Counted from the first letter of the stretch, positions 34,922-44,693 are shown. The stretch is 64,000 nt of DNA from an uncultured Steroidobacter sp. (GCA_937864115.1 CALMII010000021.1:37739-101738), one strand, 5' to 3'. Numbers and translations: made by a program. The notes: generated by a model from the letters alone, not told the origin.

Positions 34922-34927
34922 TAAAAT
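34922..34927 (+). promoter_or_regulatory. Probable -10 box for purM
   Basis: TAAAAT at 34922-34927 lies about 90 bp before the purM ATG, in the gap between the divergent DUF2066 and purM genes. No convincing -35 or PurR-like operator is seen. Confidence 0.4.
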
Positions 34928-35015
34928 ACCACACGCCGATTTCATACCCGGCAGTCCCCCGGCAGCCCGAACTCCCCGCAAGGGCGTGCGCCGCAGCCAT
35001 CATCGCGAGGTTTCA

Positions 35016-36047
35016 ATGTCTTCCGATTCGATCACCTACAAAGACGCCGGCGTGGACATCGAGGCCGGAGACGAACTGGTCGAGCGCATCAAGCCGGCCG
35101 TGAAGCGCTCCATGCGGCCCGAGGTGCTGGCGGGTCTGGGCGGATTCGGGGCGCTGTTCGAAATTCCTGTCGACCGCTACAAGAGGCCGGTGCTGGTCTC
35201 GGGCACCGACGGCGTCGGCACGAAGCTGCGCCTCGCCATCGACACCGGCCGTCACGACACGATCGGCATCGATCTCGTCGCCATGTGCGCCAACGACGTG
35301 GTCGTGCAGGGCGCCGAGCCGCTGTTCTTCCTCGACTACTACGCGACCGGCAAGCTCAGCATCGACGTCGCGGAGTCCGTCATCAAAGGCATCGTCGAAG
35401 GTTGCGTGCAGGCCGGCGCCGCGCTGATCGGCGGCGAAACGGCAGAAATGCCCGGCATGTATGCCGCCGGCGATTACGATCTCGCGGGATTCTGCGTCGG
35501 CATCGTCGAGAAGGACGGCATCATCGACGGCAGTCGCACGCGCCCCGGCGACGTGCTGCTCGGACTGCCCTCCTCCGGTCCGCATTCGAACGGCTATTCA
35601 CTGATCCGCAAACTGCTGCAGGTCGGCAAGGCGACGCCCGCCACCAAACTCGGCAGCGGCCTGCTCTACGACGCACTGCTCGCCCCAACGCGCATTTACG
35701 TGAAGCCGTTGCTGGCGCTCGCGAAGGCCGTGCCGGTGCGCGGTTTCGCGCACATCACCGGCGGTGGACTCACGGAAAACATTCCGCGCGTGATTCCGGC
35801 CGGTCTCGAAGTGCTGCTCAGCGCCCAGGCCTGGCAGCGGCCGGAAGTGTTCGACTGGCTGCAGAAGACCGGCAGCATCGCCGCGGCGGAGATGTATCGA
35901 ACCTTCAACTGCGGCATCGGCATGACCGTGACGGTGGCGGCCGAGCACGTCGACAAGGCGCTCAGACTACTGCGCGATCACGGTGAACAGCCCGTCGTCA
36001 TCGGCGAGATCCGGCGCGGCGATGGTGGCGTGGTCATTCACGGATGA
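35016..36047 (+). CDS. purM: Phosphoribosylformylglycinamidine cyclo-ligase
   Basis: PurM is the AIR synthetase of purine synthesis. From ATG 35016 (preceded by GCGAGG) the 343-residue protein has the family marks [13 protein letters not shown], the [23 protein letters not shown] region, [11 protein letters not shown] and [13 protein letters not shown]. An upstream in-frame start at 34911 adds residues that lack homologues. It overlaps purN by 4 bp (ATGA), the normal purMN coupling. Confidence 0.96.
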   Translation: MSSDSITYKDAGVDIEAGDELVERIKPAVKRSMRPEVLAGLGGFGALFEIPVDRYKRPVLVSGTDGVGTKLRLAIDTGRHDTIGIDLVAMCANDVVVQGAEPLFFLDYYATGKLSIDVAESVIKGIVEGCVQAGAALIGGETAEMPGMYAAGDYDLAGFCVGIVEKDGIIDGSRTRPGDVLLGLPSSGPHSNGYSLIRKLLQVGKATPATKLGSGLLYDALLAPTRIYVKPLLALAKAVPVRGFAHITGGGLTENIPRVIPAGLEVLLSAQAWQRPEVFDWLQKTGSIAAAEMYRTFNCGIGMTVTVAAEHVDKALRLLRDHGEQPVVIGEIRRGDGGVVIHG

Positions 36048-36721
36048 CGCCATCGACTTCGGGGAACGGCACGAGCGAATCGCGCCTTCCCGTCGTGATC
36101 CTCATCTCCGGTCGCGGCAGCAACATGCAGGCAATCGCGCAACGCGCAGCCAGCGGCGAGTTGCCCATCGAGATCCGCGCCGTCATCAGCGATCGGCCCG
36201 AGGCCGCCGGACTCGCGCTCGCCGCGAGCCTGGGCCTGCCGACCGCCGCACTGTCACCGAAAGGCTTTGCCGATCGACCTGCCTACGACACCGCACTGGC
36301 TGCGCTGGTGAAATCCCATGCGCCGCGACTGGTGGTGCTGGCCGGCTTCATGCGCATCCTCACGCCGAATTTCATCGGGCCGTTTGCCGGCAGGATCCTC
36401 AACATCCATCCGTCGCTGCTGCCGAAATACCGTGGGCTGCACACGCATCGACGCGCCCTCGAAGCAGGCGACACGATCCACGGCGTCAGCGTGCATTTCG
36501 TCACCGAGGAACTCGACGGCGGTCCGGTCATTATCCAGACGACGGTTCCGGTGCTGGCCTCCGATACGGAAGCCACGCTTTCAGCACGAGTTCAGCGGCA
36601 GGAACACAGCATCTATCCCCAGGCGATCGACTGGTTTGCGCGCGGACGGCTGGAACTGAAGGGCGAACAGCCCTGGCTGGACGGACAGGCGCTGCGGACA
36701 CCGGTCGTCATCGCGTCCTGA
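36044..36721 (+). CDS. purN: Phosphoribosylglycinamide formyltransferase
   Basis: PurN adds a formyl group from 10-formyl-tetrahydrofolate to GAR. The 225-residue protein has the GRGSNMQAI substrate loop, the [13 protein letters not shown] motif with catalytic His and Asn-containing NIHPS, and the [12 protein letters not shown] loop with catalytic Asp. It is coupled to purM by a 4-bp overlap. The N-terminus has about 14 extra residues before the [14 protein letters not shown] strand. Confidence 0.95.
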   Translation: MTPSTSGNGTSESRLPVVILISGRGSNMQAIAQRAASGELPIEIRAVISDRPEAAGLALAASLGLPTAALSPKGFADRPAYDTALAALVKSHAPRLVVLAGFMRILTPNFIGPFAGRILNIHPSLLPKYRGLHTHRRALEAGDTIHGVSVHFVTEELDGGPVIIQTTVPVLASDTEATLSARVQRQEHSIYPQAIDWFARGRLELKGEQPWLDGQALRTPVVIAS

Positions 36722-36766
36722 CGCCGCCTCCAGACTCCGGATGCGGGTCACTGCAAGGAGAATGAA

Positions 36767-37507
36767 TTGCGGCACGATGTTTCCGGCTTCCTTCGCCAGA
36801 CCTTCGCGGGCTGCGCATTGCTCCTGCTCGCAATGATGTCCCACGCCCAGCCGACGGTGCCGCAACCGTTCGTCGCCACTTACGCCGTCACGTTTCGCGG
36901 CCTCAGCGGCGGCACGCTGCGCATGGAATGGCGGCACGAAGGCCAGAACCGTTACGTCTTCGAAACCCGCGCCAGCCCCTCGGCCCTGGCGCGATTCGTC
37001 ATCAGCTCCGATGCCTTCGAACGCACGACGCTGGAACTGACCCCGCAGGGATTGCGTCCGCTCTCCTGGGAAGCCAATGACGGCCGCTCGGGCGCCAAAG
37101 GCGACGGCAAGCTGCAGTTCGACTGGAACGCCAATACCGTGAGCGGCACCTACGAAGGGGAGCCGGTGAAGCTGGCACTGGAGCCGGGAATGCAGGACCG
37201 GCTGTCGATCCAGATCGGTGTGATGGCCGCACTGGCCGGCGGCGCGGAACCGGGGACGATCGCCATGGTGAACGGCGACAACATCCGCCACTACACCTAC
37301 ACGCGCGGCCAATCAGAAACGGTGCAATCGAAACTCGGCCCGCTGCAGACCGTCGTCTACGAAAGCACGCGCGCCAATTCGAACCGGCTCTCGCGCGTCT
37401 GGCATGTGCCATCGCTGGACTACCTGCCGGCCCGTGCCGAGCAGATCCGCAAGGGAAAGGTCGAGACGGTGATGACGCTGCTGAGCGTCGAGAAAACCGG
37501 GCCTTGA
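36767..37507 (+). CDS. DUF3108 domain-containing periplasmic protein
   Basis: The 246-residue protein has a signal peptide (HDVSGFLRQTFAGCALLLLAMMSHAQ) and a DUF3108 domain (FVATYAVTFRGLSGGTLRMEW; WHVPSLDYLPARAEQIRKGK). The start is most likely TTG 36767, since AAGGAG lies at 36755-36760 with 6-bp spacing. An ATG at 36762 is in another frame and soon meets a stop. It follows purN by 45 bp and may be co-transcribed, as DUF3108 genes often are with purMN. It lies 5' of a REP cluster. Confidence 0.88.
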   Translation: MRHDVSGFLRQTFAGCALLLLAMMSHAQPTVPQPFVATYAVTFRGLSGGTLRMEWRHEGQNRYVFETRASPSALARFVISSDAFERTTLELTPQGLRPLSWEANDGRSGAKGDGKLQFDWNANTVSGTYEGEPVKLALEPGMQDRLSIQIGVMAALAGGAEPGTIAMVNGDNIRHYTYTRGQSETVQSKLGPLQTVVYESTRANSNRLSRVWHVPSLDYLPARAEQIRKGKVETVMTLLSVEKTGP

Positions 37508-37513
37508 TTCCTG

Positions 37514-37599
37514 CTGTGGGGCCGGCTTCAGCCGGCCTCTGACTGTAGGTCAGGCTTCAGCCTGACTTCTTCAAAGGCCGGCTGAAGCCGGCCCCACAG
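37514..37599. repeat. REP-like repeat cluster 3
   Basis: Module A (37514-37539), module B (37544-37566) and inverted module A (37574-37599), spaced as in cluster 1. It separates the convergent DUF3108 and dcd genes. Confidence 0.9.
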
Positions 37600-37609
37600 C
37601 AAGAGCGAG

Positions 37610-38173
37610 TCAGGTCTTCGGCAGCGTCACGCCGCGCTGGCCCTGGTATTTCCCGCCGCGATCCTTGTATGAGGTCTCGCAGACTTCGTCCGATTCCAGG
37701 AACAGCATCTGCGCCACGCCTTCATTGGCGTAGATCTTCGCCGGCAACGTCGTGGTGTTCGAGAATTCGAGCGTCACGTGCCCTTCCCACTCCGGTTCCA
37801 GCGGCGTCACGTTGACGATGATGCCGCAGCGCGCGTAGGTCGACTTGCCGAGGCAGATCGTCAGCACGCTGCGCGGAATGCGGAAATATTCGACCGTGCG
37901 GGCCAGCGCGAATGAATTCGGCGGAATGATGCACACGTCCGACACCTGGTCGACGAAGCTGGCCGAATCAAAGTTCTTGGGATCGACGATGGTCGAGTTG
38001 ATGTTGGTGAACACCTTGAACTCGTTCGCGCAACGCACGTCGTAGCCGTAGCTCGAGGTGCCGTAGGAAACGATCTTGCCGCCGTTGGCGACGCGGACCT
38101 GCCCCGGCTCGTACGGTTCGATCATGCCCTGGGCGGCCATGCGACGGATCCAGCGGTCGGATTTGATGCTCAT
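37610..38173 (-). CDS. dcd: dCTP deaminase
   Basis: Dcd deaminates dCTP to dUTP, the main route to dTMP in many gammaproteobacteria. The 187-residue protein has the trimeric dUTPase-like motifs: [30 protein letters not shown] with the catalytic Glu region, and the C-terminal [19 protein letters not shown] 38173 is the start. It is 65 bp downstream of mrp and may be co-transcribed with it. Confidence 0.95.
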   Translation of the reverse strand: MSIKSDRWIRRMAAQGMIEPYEPGQVRVANGGKIVSYGTSSYGYDVRCANEFKVFTNINSTIVDPKNFDSASFVDQVSDVCIIPPNSFALARTVEYFRIPRSVLTICLGKSTYARCGIIVNVTPLEPEWEGHVTLEFSNTTTLPAKIYANEGVAQMLFLESDEVCETSYKDRGGKYQGQRGVTLPKT

Positions 38174-38177
38174 AGAG

Positions 38178-38222
38178 GAGTGACGAAGGTAACGAAGGTG
38201 GCGAGAGTGACGAGGGCGCAGA
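38178..38222. repeat. Direct TGACGAAGG word repeat
   Basis: Imperfect tandem 9-nt words (GAGTGACGAAGGTAACGAAGGTGGCG and so on) between mrp and dcd. They resemble the words in the inverted repeat at 44531-44639 but lack the mirrored half. Confidence 0.6.
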
Positions 38223-38238
38223 CGACGGTCAACGGGTA

Positions 38239-39333
38239 TCAGGTGTCTTCGATCTGGATCGACGGGAACGCCGGAGCCGCGGACAGCGATCGGCGGGCCA
38301 GCTGGGCCGCGGTCTTGCGGGCGAAATCGAAGTAGGCGTGCGCCAGCGAGCCGTCCGGATCGGCGACTACTGTCGGTGTGCCGCTGTCCATCTGCTCGCG
38401 GATGCGGATGTCCAGCGGCAGTTCGCCCAGCAGTTCGACGCCGTACTGTTCGGCCATGCGACGCCCGCCGCCGGCACCGAAGATATGTTCCTCGTGACCG
38501 CAGTTCGAGCAGACGTGGGTGCTCATGTTCTCGACGATCCCGAGCACCGGCACCTCCACCTTCTGGAACATGCGCAGCCCCTTGCGCGCATCGAGCAGCG
38601 CGATGTCCTGCGGCGTCGTGACGATGACGGCGCCGCTGACCGGCACGCGCTGCGACAGCGTCAGCTGCGTGTCACCGGTGCCCGGCGGCATGTCGACGAT
38701 CAGATAATCGAGTTCGCCCCAGCGTGTGGTTTCGAGCAGCTGCACCAGCGCCTGCGTGACCATCGGCCCGCGCCACACCATCGGCTGTTCTTCGTCGATC
38801 AGGAAGCCGATCGACATGACCTTGATGCCATGCGCCTCGGGCGCCAGCATCGATTTCTGATCGGGGCTGACGGGCCGCTCGCCCTCCAGCCCCATCATGC
38901 GCGGCTGACTGGGACCGTAGATGTCCGCATCGAGCAACCCGACCGCGGCCCCTTCCTGCGCGAGGGCGAGCGCGAGATTGGCAGCGGTCGTGGACTTGCC
39001 CACCCCACCCTTGCCCGAGGCGACGGCGATGATGTTGCGGATCGACTGGACCGGGCGCAGGTTGCCCTGGGCCGCCTGGGACTCCACGCGCCAGTCGACC
39101 TGCACGTCGACGGAGCGCACCCAGTCCAGGCTGCGAATGCGCTCGCCCAAGGACTTCGCCAGTTCGGCGCCGTAGCGCTTCGCCGGGAAACCCAGCCGCA
39201 ACTGCACGTTGACATCGGGCTGCGAGGCAGCGACGCCGACCACGGCGCCCGCAGCCCCCAGTTCCATGCCGAGGTACGGCTCGCGAAAGGATTCGACAAG
39301 GTGGCGCACCGCCACGTCTCGCTCAGTCGTCAT
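38239..39333 (-). CDS. mrp: Iron-sulfur cluster carrier Mrp (ApbC)
   Basis: Mrp is a P-loop ATPase that binds and transfers iron-sulfur clusters. The 364-residue protein has an N-terminal MIP18-like (DUF59) domain (about 1-85) and the ParA-type domain with [41 protein letters not shown] and the cluster-binding [12 protein letters not shown]. It is a normal full-length Mrp. It may help load the many iron-sulfur proteins encoded here (RnfB, RnfC, fumarase, Nth), which is inference. Confidence 0.95.
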   Translation of the reverse strand: MTTERDVAVRHLVESFREPYLGMELGAAGAVVGVAASQPDVNVQLRLGFPAKRYGAELAKSLGERIRSLDWVRSVDVQVDWRVESQAAQGNLRPVQSIRNIIAVASGKGGVGKSTTAANLALALAQEGAAVGLLDADIYGPSQPRMMGLEGERPVSPDQKSMLAPEAHGIKVMSIGFLIDEEQPMVWRGPMVTQALVQLLETTRWGELDYLIVDMPPGTGDTQLTLSQRVPVSGAVIVTTPQDIALLDARKGLRMFQKVEVPVLGIVENMSTHVCSNCGHEEHIFGAGGGRRMAEQYGVELLGELPLDIRIREQMDSGTPTVVADPDGSLAHAYFDFARKTAAQLARRSLSAAPAFPSIQIEDT

Positions 39334-39687
39334 GCAATCGTCCCGTTACGGAATCTGCCGCAGAAGTGGCTTCGTCGCGTGCCTGTGCACCGAGTAAAGC
39401 CGGATCGCGGCGGGCGCGCATTGTAATCGAGACCGCAGGCGCACCGACCCGCGATTGCAAGAGTGACGAATCTCCCGGATTCGGGGAAATTCTCATGTTT
39501 CCTGAGGAGTTGCTGCGCAGCAGACATGGCATAATGCCGCGCAACGCGTTAATGCACCGGACAAAAGGTTCATTTTCGCCCCAGCCAGAGGCGGTTACGC
39601 TCGCGAGGATCTGGCTCAAGAAACCGGGGCGAATCAGAGTCGCACTCCAAGGCCGGTCAGCAGCGCGAAGGATACCGAGACGACTCG
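39334..39687. other. Divergent intergenic region, mrp / HEAT-kinase
   Basis: No gene is seen in this 354-bp gap. On the minus strand TACAAT (39425-39420, followed by GCGCGC) is a plausible mrp -10. On the plus strand CATAATGCC at about 39529-39537, with GC-rich sequence after it, is a plausible -10 for the kinase. No operator-like repeat stands out. Confidence 0.5.
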
Positions 39688-42111
39688 ATGAGTTTCTTTT
39701 CCGACCTGAAAGCCGAACGCCTGATTGCGGAGATCAGGAACATCGGCGATCCGCTGCATCCGGACGCCCAGAAGGCGTTCCAGAAGCTGGCGAAGATCGG
39801 TCCCGGTGCCATCCCGAAAATCCTCGACACCGTCGCCGCCGCGGACAAGAAGGAAACCGCCGCGTACGTCGAAATCCTCGCGCAGCTGGTCGACAACAAG
39901 TCGTTCCCGCTGCTGGCGCAGGGTCTCATCGACGGCAGCCCGCGCACGATCGCCGCGGTCGGGTGGGCGCTCACGGCCAGCACCAACTACAGCTCATCGC
40001 TGCTGATCGACCTGCTCTCCCGCGAAGACGTTTCCAAGCCGGCCGTGATCGAGATCATCGCCGCCCAGAAGAACCGTTTCAGCGTCCGCGAACTGCTGCA
40101 GCACGCCTACAACCAGGAAGCCAACGAAAAGGCCGCCCTGTTCCGCATCATCGGCGAGCTGACGGACGCCGCGTCCGTACCCGAACTCATCAGCCGCATC
40201 GACGGCAAGGACTCGACCGCGCGGATGCACATCATCGGCATCCTCTCGCGCTTCAACCGGCCCGACGTGTCGGCAGCGCTGCAGACCCAGCTGCGCGACT
40301 CCAACAAGCTCATCCGTCAGGCCGCGCTCAATGCACTGGCCAAGATGGACGGCCCCGTCAACATCGCCGCGGTCTGTCACATGCTGCGCGATCCGGACAT
40401 CGAAGTGCAGAACCGCGCCATCGACGTCGTCGTCCGGGCCAAGGATCCGGACACGATGAAGTACCTGATCGAGGTGCTGAAGGACGAGAACGAATACGCC
40501 CGCCGCGCCGGCGTCGAAGTCCTGAACCACCTCGGCACCTCGCGCGACATCAAGCACCTGCTGCAGGTCATCAAGGACGACGACTGGTGGGTGCGCACGC
40601 GCGCCGCCGACGCGCTCGGCAAGATCGGCGGTCCGCGCGTGGTCGACGCCGTCATCGAACTCATCAAGGACGAGGACGAGGAAGTCCGCCGCGCCGCGAT
40701 CGAGATCCTGAACCAGACCAAGGACGAGCGCGCCGTCAACTTCCTGCTCGAAGCCACCAAGGACAAGGACTGGTGGGTGAGCGAGCGCGCCATCGATGCC
40801 CTCGGCGAGATCGGCAGCAAGCGCGCGGTGCCGGTGCTGCTGGAGATCATGAATTCCGACAATGCCCGCGCGCTCCCGGCGGTCATCCGCGCGCTCGGCA
40901 AGATCGGCGACGCGCGCGTCGTCGATCAGATGGTGAAGCTGCTCGACCGGCCGGAAAAGGAGATCAAGGTCGAGGCCATCAATGCGCTGGCGCGCCTGGC
41001 CGACGACAAGCGCGCCGACACGGTGCGCAGCCGCATTCATTCGATCACCACGACCGCGACGGACCAGACGCTCGTCAACGCCGCGATCCAGGCCGTCGAC
41101 GACATCGACGGCCGCTACGCCAGCAGCGCCATTGCCGCACAGGCCCAGACCCGCGTCACGCGTCCGGGCGCTCCGGCGGAAACGCCCGCCGCAGCACGCA
41201 CGCTGCTCATCGAGAAGGGCGACGTCGATGCCGTCATCAAGAAGGCCGAGGAATCGGCGATCGGCACCGCGCGCCTCGACATCGCCGCGCTGAAACCCGG
41301 CGAAATCCTCGAAGGCCGCTACAAGTACATCGAAAAGATCGGCAAGGGCGCCTTCGGCACCGTGCTGCTGGTCGAAGACACCGTCGTCGAAGAACGCCTG
41401 ATCCTCAAGTTCCTGAACCCGAACGTGTCGCAGGACGAGGAGATGATGAAGCGCTTCGTGCACGAGCTGCGCTACTCGCGCAAGATCACGCACCGCAACG
41501 TCATCCGCATCTACGACTTCCTGTTCATGCGCGGCAACTACGCCATTTCGATGGAGTATTTCCCGTCGCACACGCTGGGCAGCGAGATCGTCAACGAAAA
41601 GCCGCTCGACCTGCGCCGCGCCGTGCAGTACGGCATCGACATCGCCACGGGCATGACGGTCGCGCACCAGGCTGGCATCGTGCATCGCGATCTGAAACCC
41701 GCGAACGTGCTGATCAACAACGAAGGCCTGCTCAAGATCGTGGACTTCGGCGTCGCCGCCGCGCACAAGGAAGGCGACACGCAGCTCACCAAGACCGGCT
41801 ACGTCATCGGCTCGCCGAAATACATGGCGCCGGAGCAGATCCTGGGCAAGAAGGTCGACGAGCGCGCCGACATCTACAGTCTCGGCGTCATCCTCTACGA
41901 AATGGTCACGGGCCAGCCGCCCTACAGCCGCGGCGATCACATGTCCGTCATGTACCAGCACGTGCAGGGCAAGGCCCGGTCGCCGCTTGAGGTAAATCCC
42001 TCATTGCCCAAGCCGCTTGCCGACATCGTCGTGAAGGCGATGGCGGTCGACAAGCAGAAGCGCTTCCAGAGCATGGATGAGATGCGCCTGGCGCTGGAAA
42101 AGGCGCTGTAG
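39688..42111 (+). CDS. HEAT-repeat serine/threonine protein kinase next to pilT/pilU
   Basis: The 807-residue protein joins two parts. The N-terminal about 480 residues are HEAT/PBS-type helical repeats of about 31 residues with recurring RRAAIEILNQ, RAADALGKIGG and RAIDALGEIG. The C-terminal Hanks-type kinase (about 545-807) has the glycine loop GKGAFGTVLL, Lys in LILKF, HRDLKPANVL, VDFGVAAAH, SPKYMAPEQ and DIYSLGVILYEM. All catalytic motifs are present, so it should be active. It lies 179 bp upstream of pilT on the same strand, with a REP cluster and an inverted repeat between. A role in type IV pilus or twitching control is a guess from position only. No membrane span is seen. Confidence 0.93.
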   Translation: MSFFSDLKAERLIAEIRNIGDPLHPDAQKAFQKLAKIGPGAIPKILDTVAAADKKETAAYVEILAQLVDNKSFPLLAQGLIDGSPRTIAAVGWALTASTNYSSSLLIDLLSREDVSKPAVIEIIAAQKNRFSVRELLQHAYNQEANEKAALFRIIGELTDAASVPELISRIDGKDSTARMHIIGILSRFNRPDVSAALQTQLRDSNKLIRQAALNALAKMDGPVNIAAVCHMLRDPDIEVQNRAIDVVVRAKDPDTMKYLIEVLKDENEYARRAGVEVLNHLGTSRDIKHLLQVIKDDDWWVRTRAADALGKIGGPRVVDAVIELIKDEDEEVRRAAIEILNQTKDERAVNFLLEATKDKDWWVSERAIDALGEIGSKRAVPVLLEIMNSDNARALPAVIRALGKIGDARVVDQMVKLLDRPEKEIKVEAINALARLADDKRADTVRSRIHSITTTATDQTLVNAAIQAVDDIDGRYASSAIAAQAQTRVTRPGAPAETPAAARTLLIEKGDVDAVIKKAEESAIGTARLDIAALKPGEILEGRYKYIEKIGKGAFGTVLLVEDTVVEERLILKFLNPNVSQDEEMMKRFVHELRYSRKITHRNVIRIYDFLFMRGNYAISMEYFPSHTLGSEIVNEKPLDLRRAVQYGIDIATGMTVAHQAGIVHRDLKPANVLINNEGLLKIVDFGVAAAHKEGDTQLTKTGYVIGSPKYMAPEQILGKKVDERADIYSLGVILYEMVTGQPPYSRGDHMSVMYQHVQGKARSPLEVNPSLPKPLADIVVKAMAVDKQKRFQSMDEMRLALEKAL

Positions 42112-42131
42112 CAAAGCCCCTTCCCCCTCTT

Positions 42132-42193
42132 CTGTGGGGCCGGCTTCAGCCGGCCTCTTCACGAAGCAAGTCAGGCTAAAGCCTGACCTACAG
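42132..42193. repeat. REP-like repeat cluster 4
   Basis: Module A (42132-42157) and an inverted module B with an AA loop (about 42170-42193), 21 bp after the kinase stop and before pilT. Confidence 0.9.
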
Positions 42194-42246
42194 CCAGATC
42201 GAAGGCCGCGATCCGGCCTCAAGTCTGGCGAATTGCGGCAGCTTCA

Positions 42247-42274
42247 CTGTAGTCTGTCGGCAGACAAGCTACAG
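42247..42274. other. Imperfect inverted repeat before pilT
   Basis: CTGTAG-T-CTGTC-GG-C-AGACA-AG-CTACAG forms a near-perfect hairpin 16 bp before the pilT ATG (42290). It could influence translation start or bind a regulator. I do not recognise a known operator. Confidence 0.35.
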
Positions 42275-42289
42275 AACGTCAATCGCCGC

Positions 42290-43384
42290 ATGGCCCGCAT
42301 CGACGCCTTCCTCAAGCTGGGTACCGACCAGGGGTGCTCGGACATCCACTTCGCCGTCGGCCTGCCGCCGATGCTGCGGATGTACGGCGATCTGCTGCCG
42401 ATCAAATTCCGCGATCTGAGCCAGGCCGAACTCGAAGGCTACGTGGGCGAGATCATGAGCCGGCCCAACCTGGACCTGCTGCGCAAGGGACACGACGTCG
42501 ACTTCTCGTACGTTTCCGCCAACGGCGGCCGTTTCCGCGTCAACGTCTTCCGCAAGGAGACTGGCGTCGGCGCGACGTTCCGGGCAATTCCATCCGAAGT
42601 GCCATCGCTCGACCGGCTGGCGGTGCCGCCGATCATCAAGAAGCTGTGCGACAACCATCAGGGCATGATCCTGGTGACCGGCTCGACCGGCACGGGCAAG
42701 TCGACCACGCTCGCGGCCATGATCGATCACATCAACCAGACCCGCCGCGCCAACATCATCAGCCTGGAAGACCCGATCGAGTTCGTACACAAGAGCAAGC
42801 AGGGCCAGGTCATCCAGCGCGAGCTGAACACGCACCTGCCCTCCTTCGCCGAAGGCGTGCGCGCCGCGATGCGCGAAGATCCCGACGTGATCCTGGTCGG
42901 CGAATTGCGCGATGCGGAAACCATCCGCTGGGCCATGACCGCGGCCGAAACTGGACATCTCGTGCTCGGCACCCTGCACACGACCGGCGCCGTGAAGACC
43001 ATCGACCGCATCGTCGATGCCTTGCCGGCCGACGAGCGCGAACAGACCAAAAGCTTCCTGTCGCAGAGCCTGATCGCCGTGGTCACGCAGGTGCTGGTCA
43101 AGACGCCCGATCAGCGCGGCCGCAAGGCCATGTGCGAAATCATGATCGTCACGCGCGCGATCGGAAAACTGATCATGACCGACCAGACCCATCAGATTCC
43201 TTCGCAGCTGCAGACCGGCAAGGAACTGGGCATGCAGATGCTCGACCAAGCGCTGCTAGCAGGCGTGCAGGCGAAAGAGATCGACGCCGACGATGCGTAC
43301 GTCTATGCCTCGGACAAGAAGCTGTTCGCGCGGTACGTCACCGATACCAGCGTGCTGCCGAAGCTGGATCTGGCGCCGGGTTGA
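42290..43384 (+). CDS. pilT: Type IV pilus retraction ATPase PilT
   Basis: PilT is the hexameric ATPase that depolymerises type IV pili. The 364-residue protein from ATG 42290 (MARIDAFLKLGTDQGCSDIHF) has Walker A GSTGTGKST at 131-139, the Asp-box region NIISLEDPIEFVH, Walker B DPDVILVGELRDAET and the His box GHLVLGTLHT. The longer frame beginning at 42077 adds an N-terminus without family counterpart. pilU follows after 22 bp. Confidence 0.95.
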   Translation: MARIDAFLKLGTDQGCSDIHFAVGLPPMLRMYGDLLPIKFRDLSQAELEGYVGEIMSRPNLDLLRKGHDVDFSYVSANGGRFRVNVFRKETGVGATFRAIPSEVPSLDRLAVPPIIKKLCDNHQGMILVTGSTGTGKSTTLAAMIDHINQTRRANIISLEDPIEFVHKSKQGQVIQRELNTHLPSFAEGVRAAMREDPDVILVGELRDAETIRWAMTAAETGHLVLGTLHTTGAVKTIDRIVDALPADEREQTKSFLSQSLIAVVTQVLVKTPDQRGRKAMCEIMIVTRAIGKLIMTDQTHQIPSQLQTGKELGMQMLDQALLAGVQAKEIDADDAYVYASDKKLFARYVTDTSVLPKLDLAPG

Positions 43385-43406
43385 GCGACGGAGTGACGAA
43401 GTCAGC

Positions 43407-44534
43407 ATGAGCACCGAACCCACCGGCACGAATCCAGGCGCGGTCGCAGCCACCACGGCCAACCAGTACGTCCCGCGCAAGATCGACGAATTCCTCAAGG
43501 AAGTGCTGAGCCGCAACGGCTCCGACCTGCATTTCATCGCCGGCGATCCGCCGCGCGTCCGTCTCTACGGCGAACTGCATGCGCTACGGCCGGAGCCGCT
43601 GAAGCCCGATTTCGTGCAGGAAGTGCTGATGGAGATCATGCCGCGCGCCGCACAGTTGCGGCTCGAAGAAAAGCACGGCGCCGACTTCGCCTACATCATT
43701 CCCGGCGTCTCGCGCTTCCGCGTGAACGTGATGCGCCACCTGTATGGCCTCGGCTGCGTGTGCCGCGCGATTCCATCGAAGGCATTGACGCTCGACCAGC
43801 TCAACATGCCGGATGCCGTGCGCAACCTGTGCAAGGTCAACAGCGGCCTTATCCTGGTCACCGGCAAGACCGGTTCGGGCAAGTCGACCACGCTGGCCGC
43901 GATGATCGACGACATGAACGCGCGCCTGAAGGGCCACATTCTCACCATCGAAGACCCGATCGAATTCGTGCATCCGCGCAAGAACTGCCTCATCAGCCAG
44001 CGCGAGATCGGGAATCACAGCCCCTCGTTCGCGAGCGCCCTGCACTCGGCACTGCGCGAAGATCCCGACGTCATCCTGGTCGGCGAGTTGCGCGATTACG
44101 AAACCATGAGCATCGCCGTCACCGCCGCGGAGATGGGCATTCTGGTGATGGGCACGCTGCATACGAACGGCGCGGCGCCGACGGTCGATCGCATGGTGAA
44201 TGCCTTCCCCGCCGACAAGCAGTCGCACGTGCGCGCCATGCTTTCCACCTCGCTGCGCGGCGTGATTTCGCAGCAGCTCATTCCGCGCGCCGGCAAGCCG
44301 GGGCGCGTCGCGGCGCTGGAAATCCTCGTGAACACGCCAGCCGTCGCCAACCTGATCCGCCAGGGCAAGCTCGACCAGCTCGAAAACACCATGCAGAGCG
44401 GCGCCGCCCACGGCATGAAGGTCATGGACTCGGCGATCCAGGACCTGCTCGACAAGGCCATGATCACGGGCAAGGAGGCCTACAAGAAGGCCATCAACAA
44501 GGCCAAGTTCGAGCATTTGAAAGAGGTGGGGTGA
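43407..44534 (+). CDS. pilU: Type IV pilus accessory retraction ATPase PilU
   Basis: The 375-residue paralogue of PilT has Walker A GKTGSGKST at 153-161, Walker B DPDVILVGELRDYET, and LVMGTLHTNGAAPTVDR. Its length, its N-terminal extension before RKIDEFLKEVLSRNGSDLHF, and its place after pilT fit PilU, which works with PilT in retraction under load. The C-terminus ends in a Lys-rich helix. ATG 43407 is preceded by GTGACGAAG, a word of the repeat seen after its stop. Confidence 0.92.
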   Translation: MSTEPTGTNPGAVAATTANQYVPRKIDEFLKEVLSRNGSDLHFIAGDPPRVRLYGELHALRPEPLKPDFVQEVLMEIMPRAAQLRLEEKHGADFAYIIPGVSRFRVNVMRHLYGLGCVCRAIPSKALTLDQLNMPDAVRNLCKVNSGLILVTGKTGSGKSTTLAAMIDDMNARLKGHILTIEDPIEFVHPRKNCLISQREIGNHSPSFASALHSALREDPDVILVGELRDYETMSIAVTAAEMGILVMGTLHTNGAAPTVDRMVNAFPADKQSHVRAMLSTSLRGVISQQLIPRAGKPGRVAALEILVNTPAVANLIRQGKLDQLENTMQSGAAHGMKVMDSAIQDLLDKAMITGKEAYKKAINKAKFEHLKEVG

Positions 44535-44639
44535 CGAAGAAAGTCACGAGGGTCACGGAAGTCACGAAAGTGACGAAGGTCAGAGGGTAGAGGCTTCTCC
44601 CACCTTCGTGACTTCCGTGACCCTCGTGACCTTCGTCAC
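44531..44639. repeat. Word-type inverted repeat, GTGACGAAG family
   Basis: The left arm is tandem 9-10-nt words (GTGACGAAG, AAAGTCACGA, GGGTCACGGA, AGTCACGAAA) and the right arm is the mirror (CTTCGTGACTTCC, GTGACCCTCG, TGACCTTCGTCAC). It overlaps the pilU stop and ends 55 bp before metG. Nearly the whole gap could form one stem, consistent with a 3'-end structure for pilU. Confidence 0.9.
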
Positions 44640-44650
44640 TTCCTCCATGG

Positions 44651-44656
44651 CATAAT
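44651..44656 (+). promoter_or_regulatory. Probable -10 box for metG
   Basis: CATAAT at 44651-44656, followed by CCGCCCCCG, lies 37 bp before the metG ATG, the same spacing as the TATAAT of valS. The -35 would fall in the repeat. Confidence 0.5.
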
Positions 44657-44693
44657 CCGCCCCCGCTTTCCCCCGGATTTGCCTGCTTTCCCA

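Noticed and set aside
39994..41961. Minus-strand frame of 655 codons opposite the HEAT-kinase
   Set aside because: A regular antisense image of the HEAT repeats, rich in Asp, Val and Leu, which only mirrors the coding strand.
39366..41990. Plus-strand frame of 874 codons overlapping the HEAT-kinase
   Set aside because: It is another frame of the kinase gene, and its text is Arg/Gly/Pro-rich without domains.
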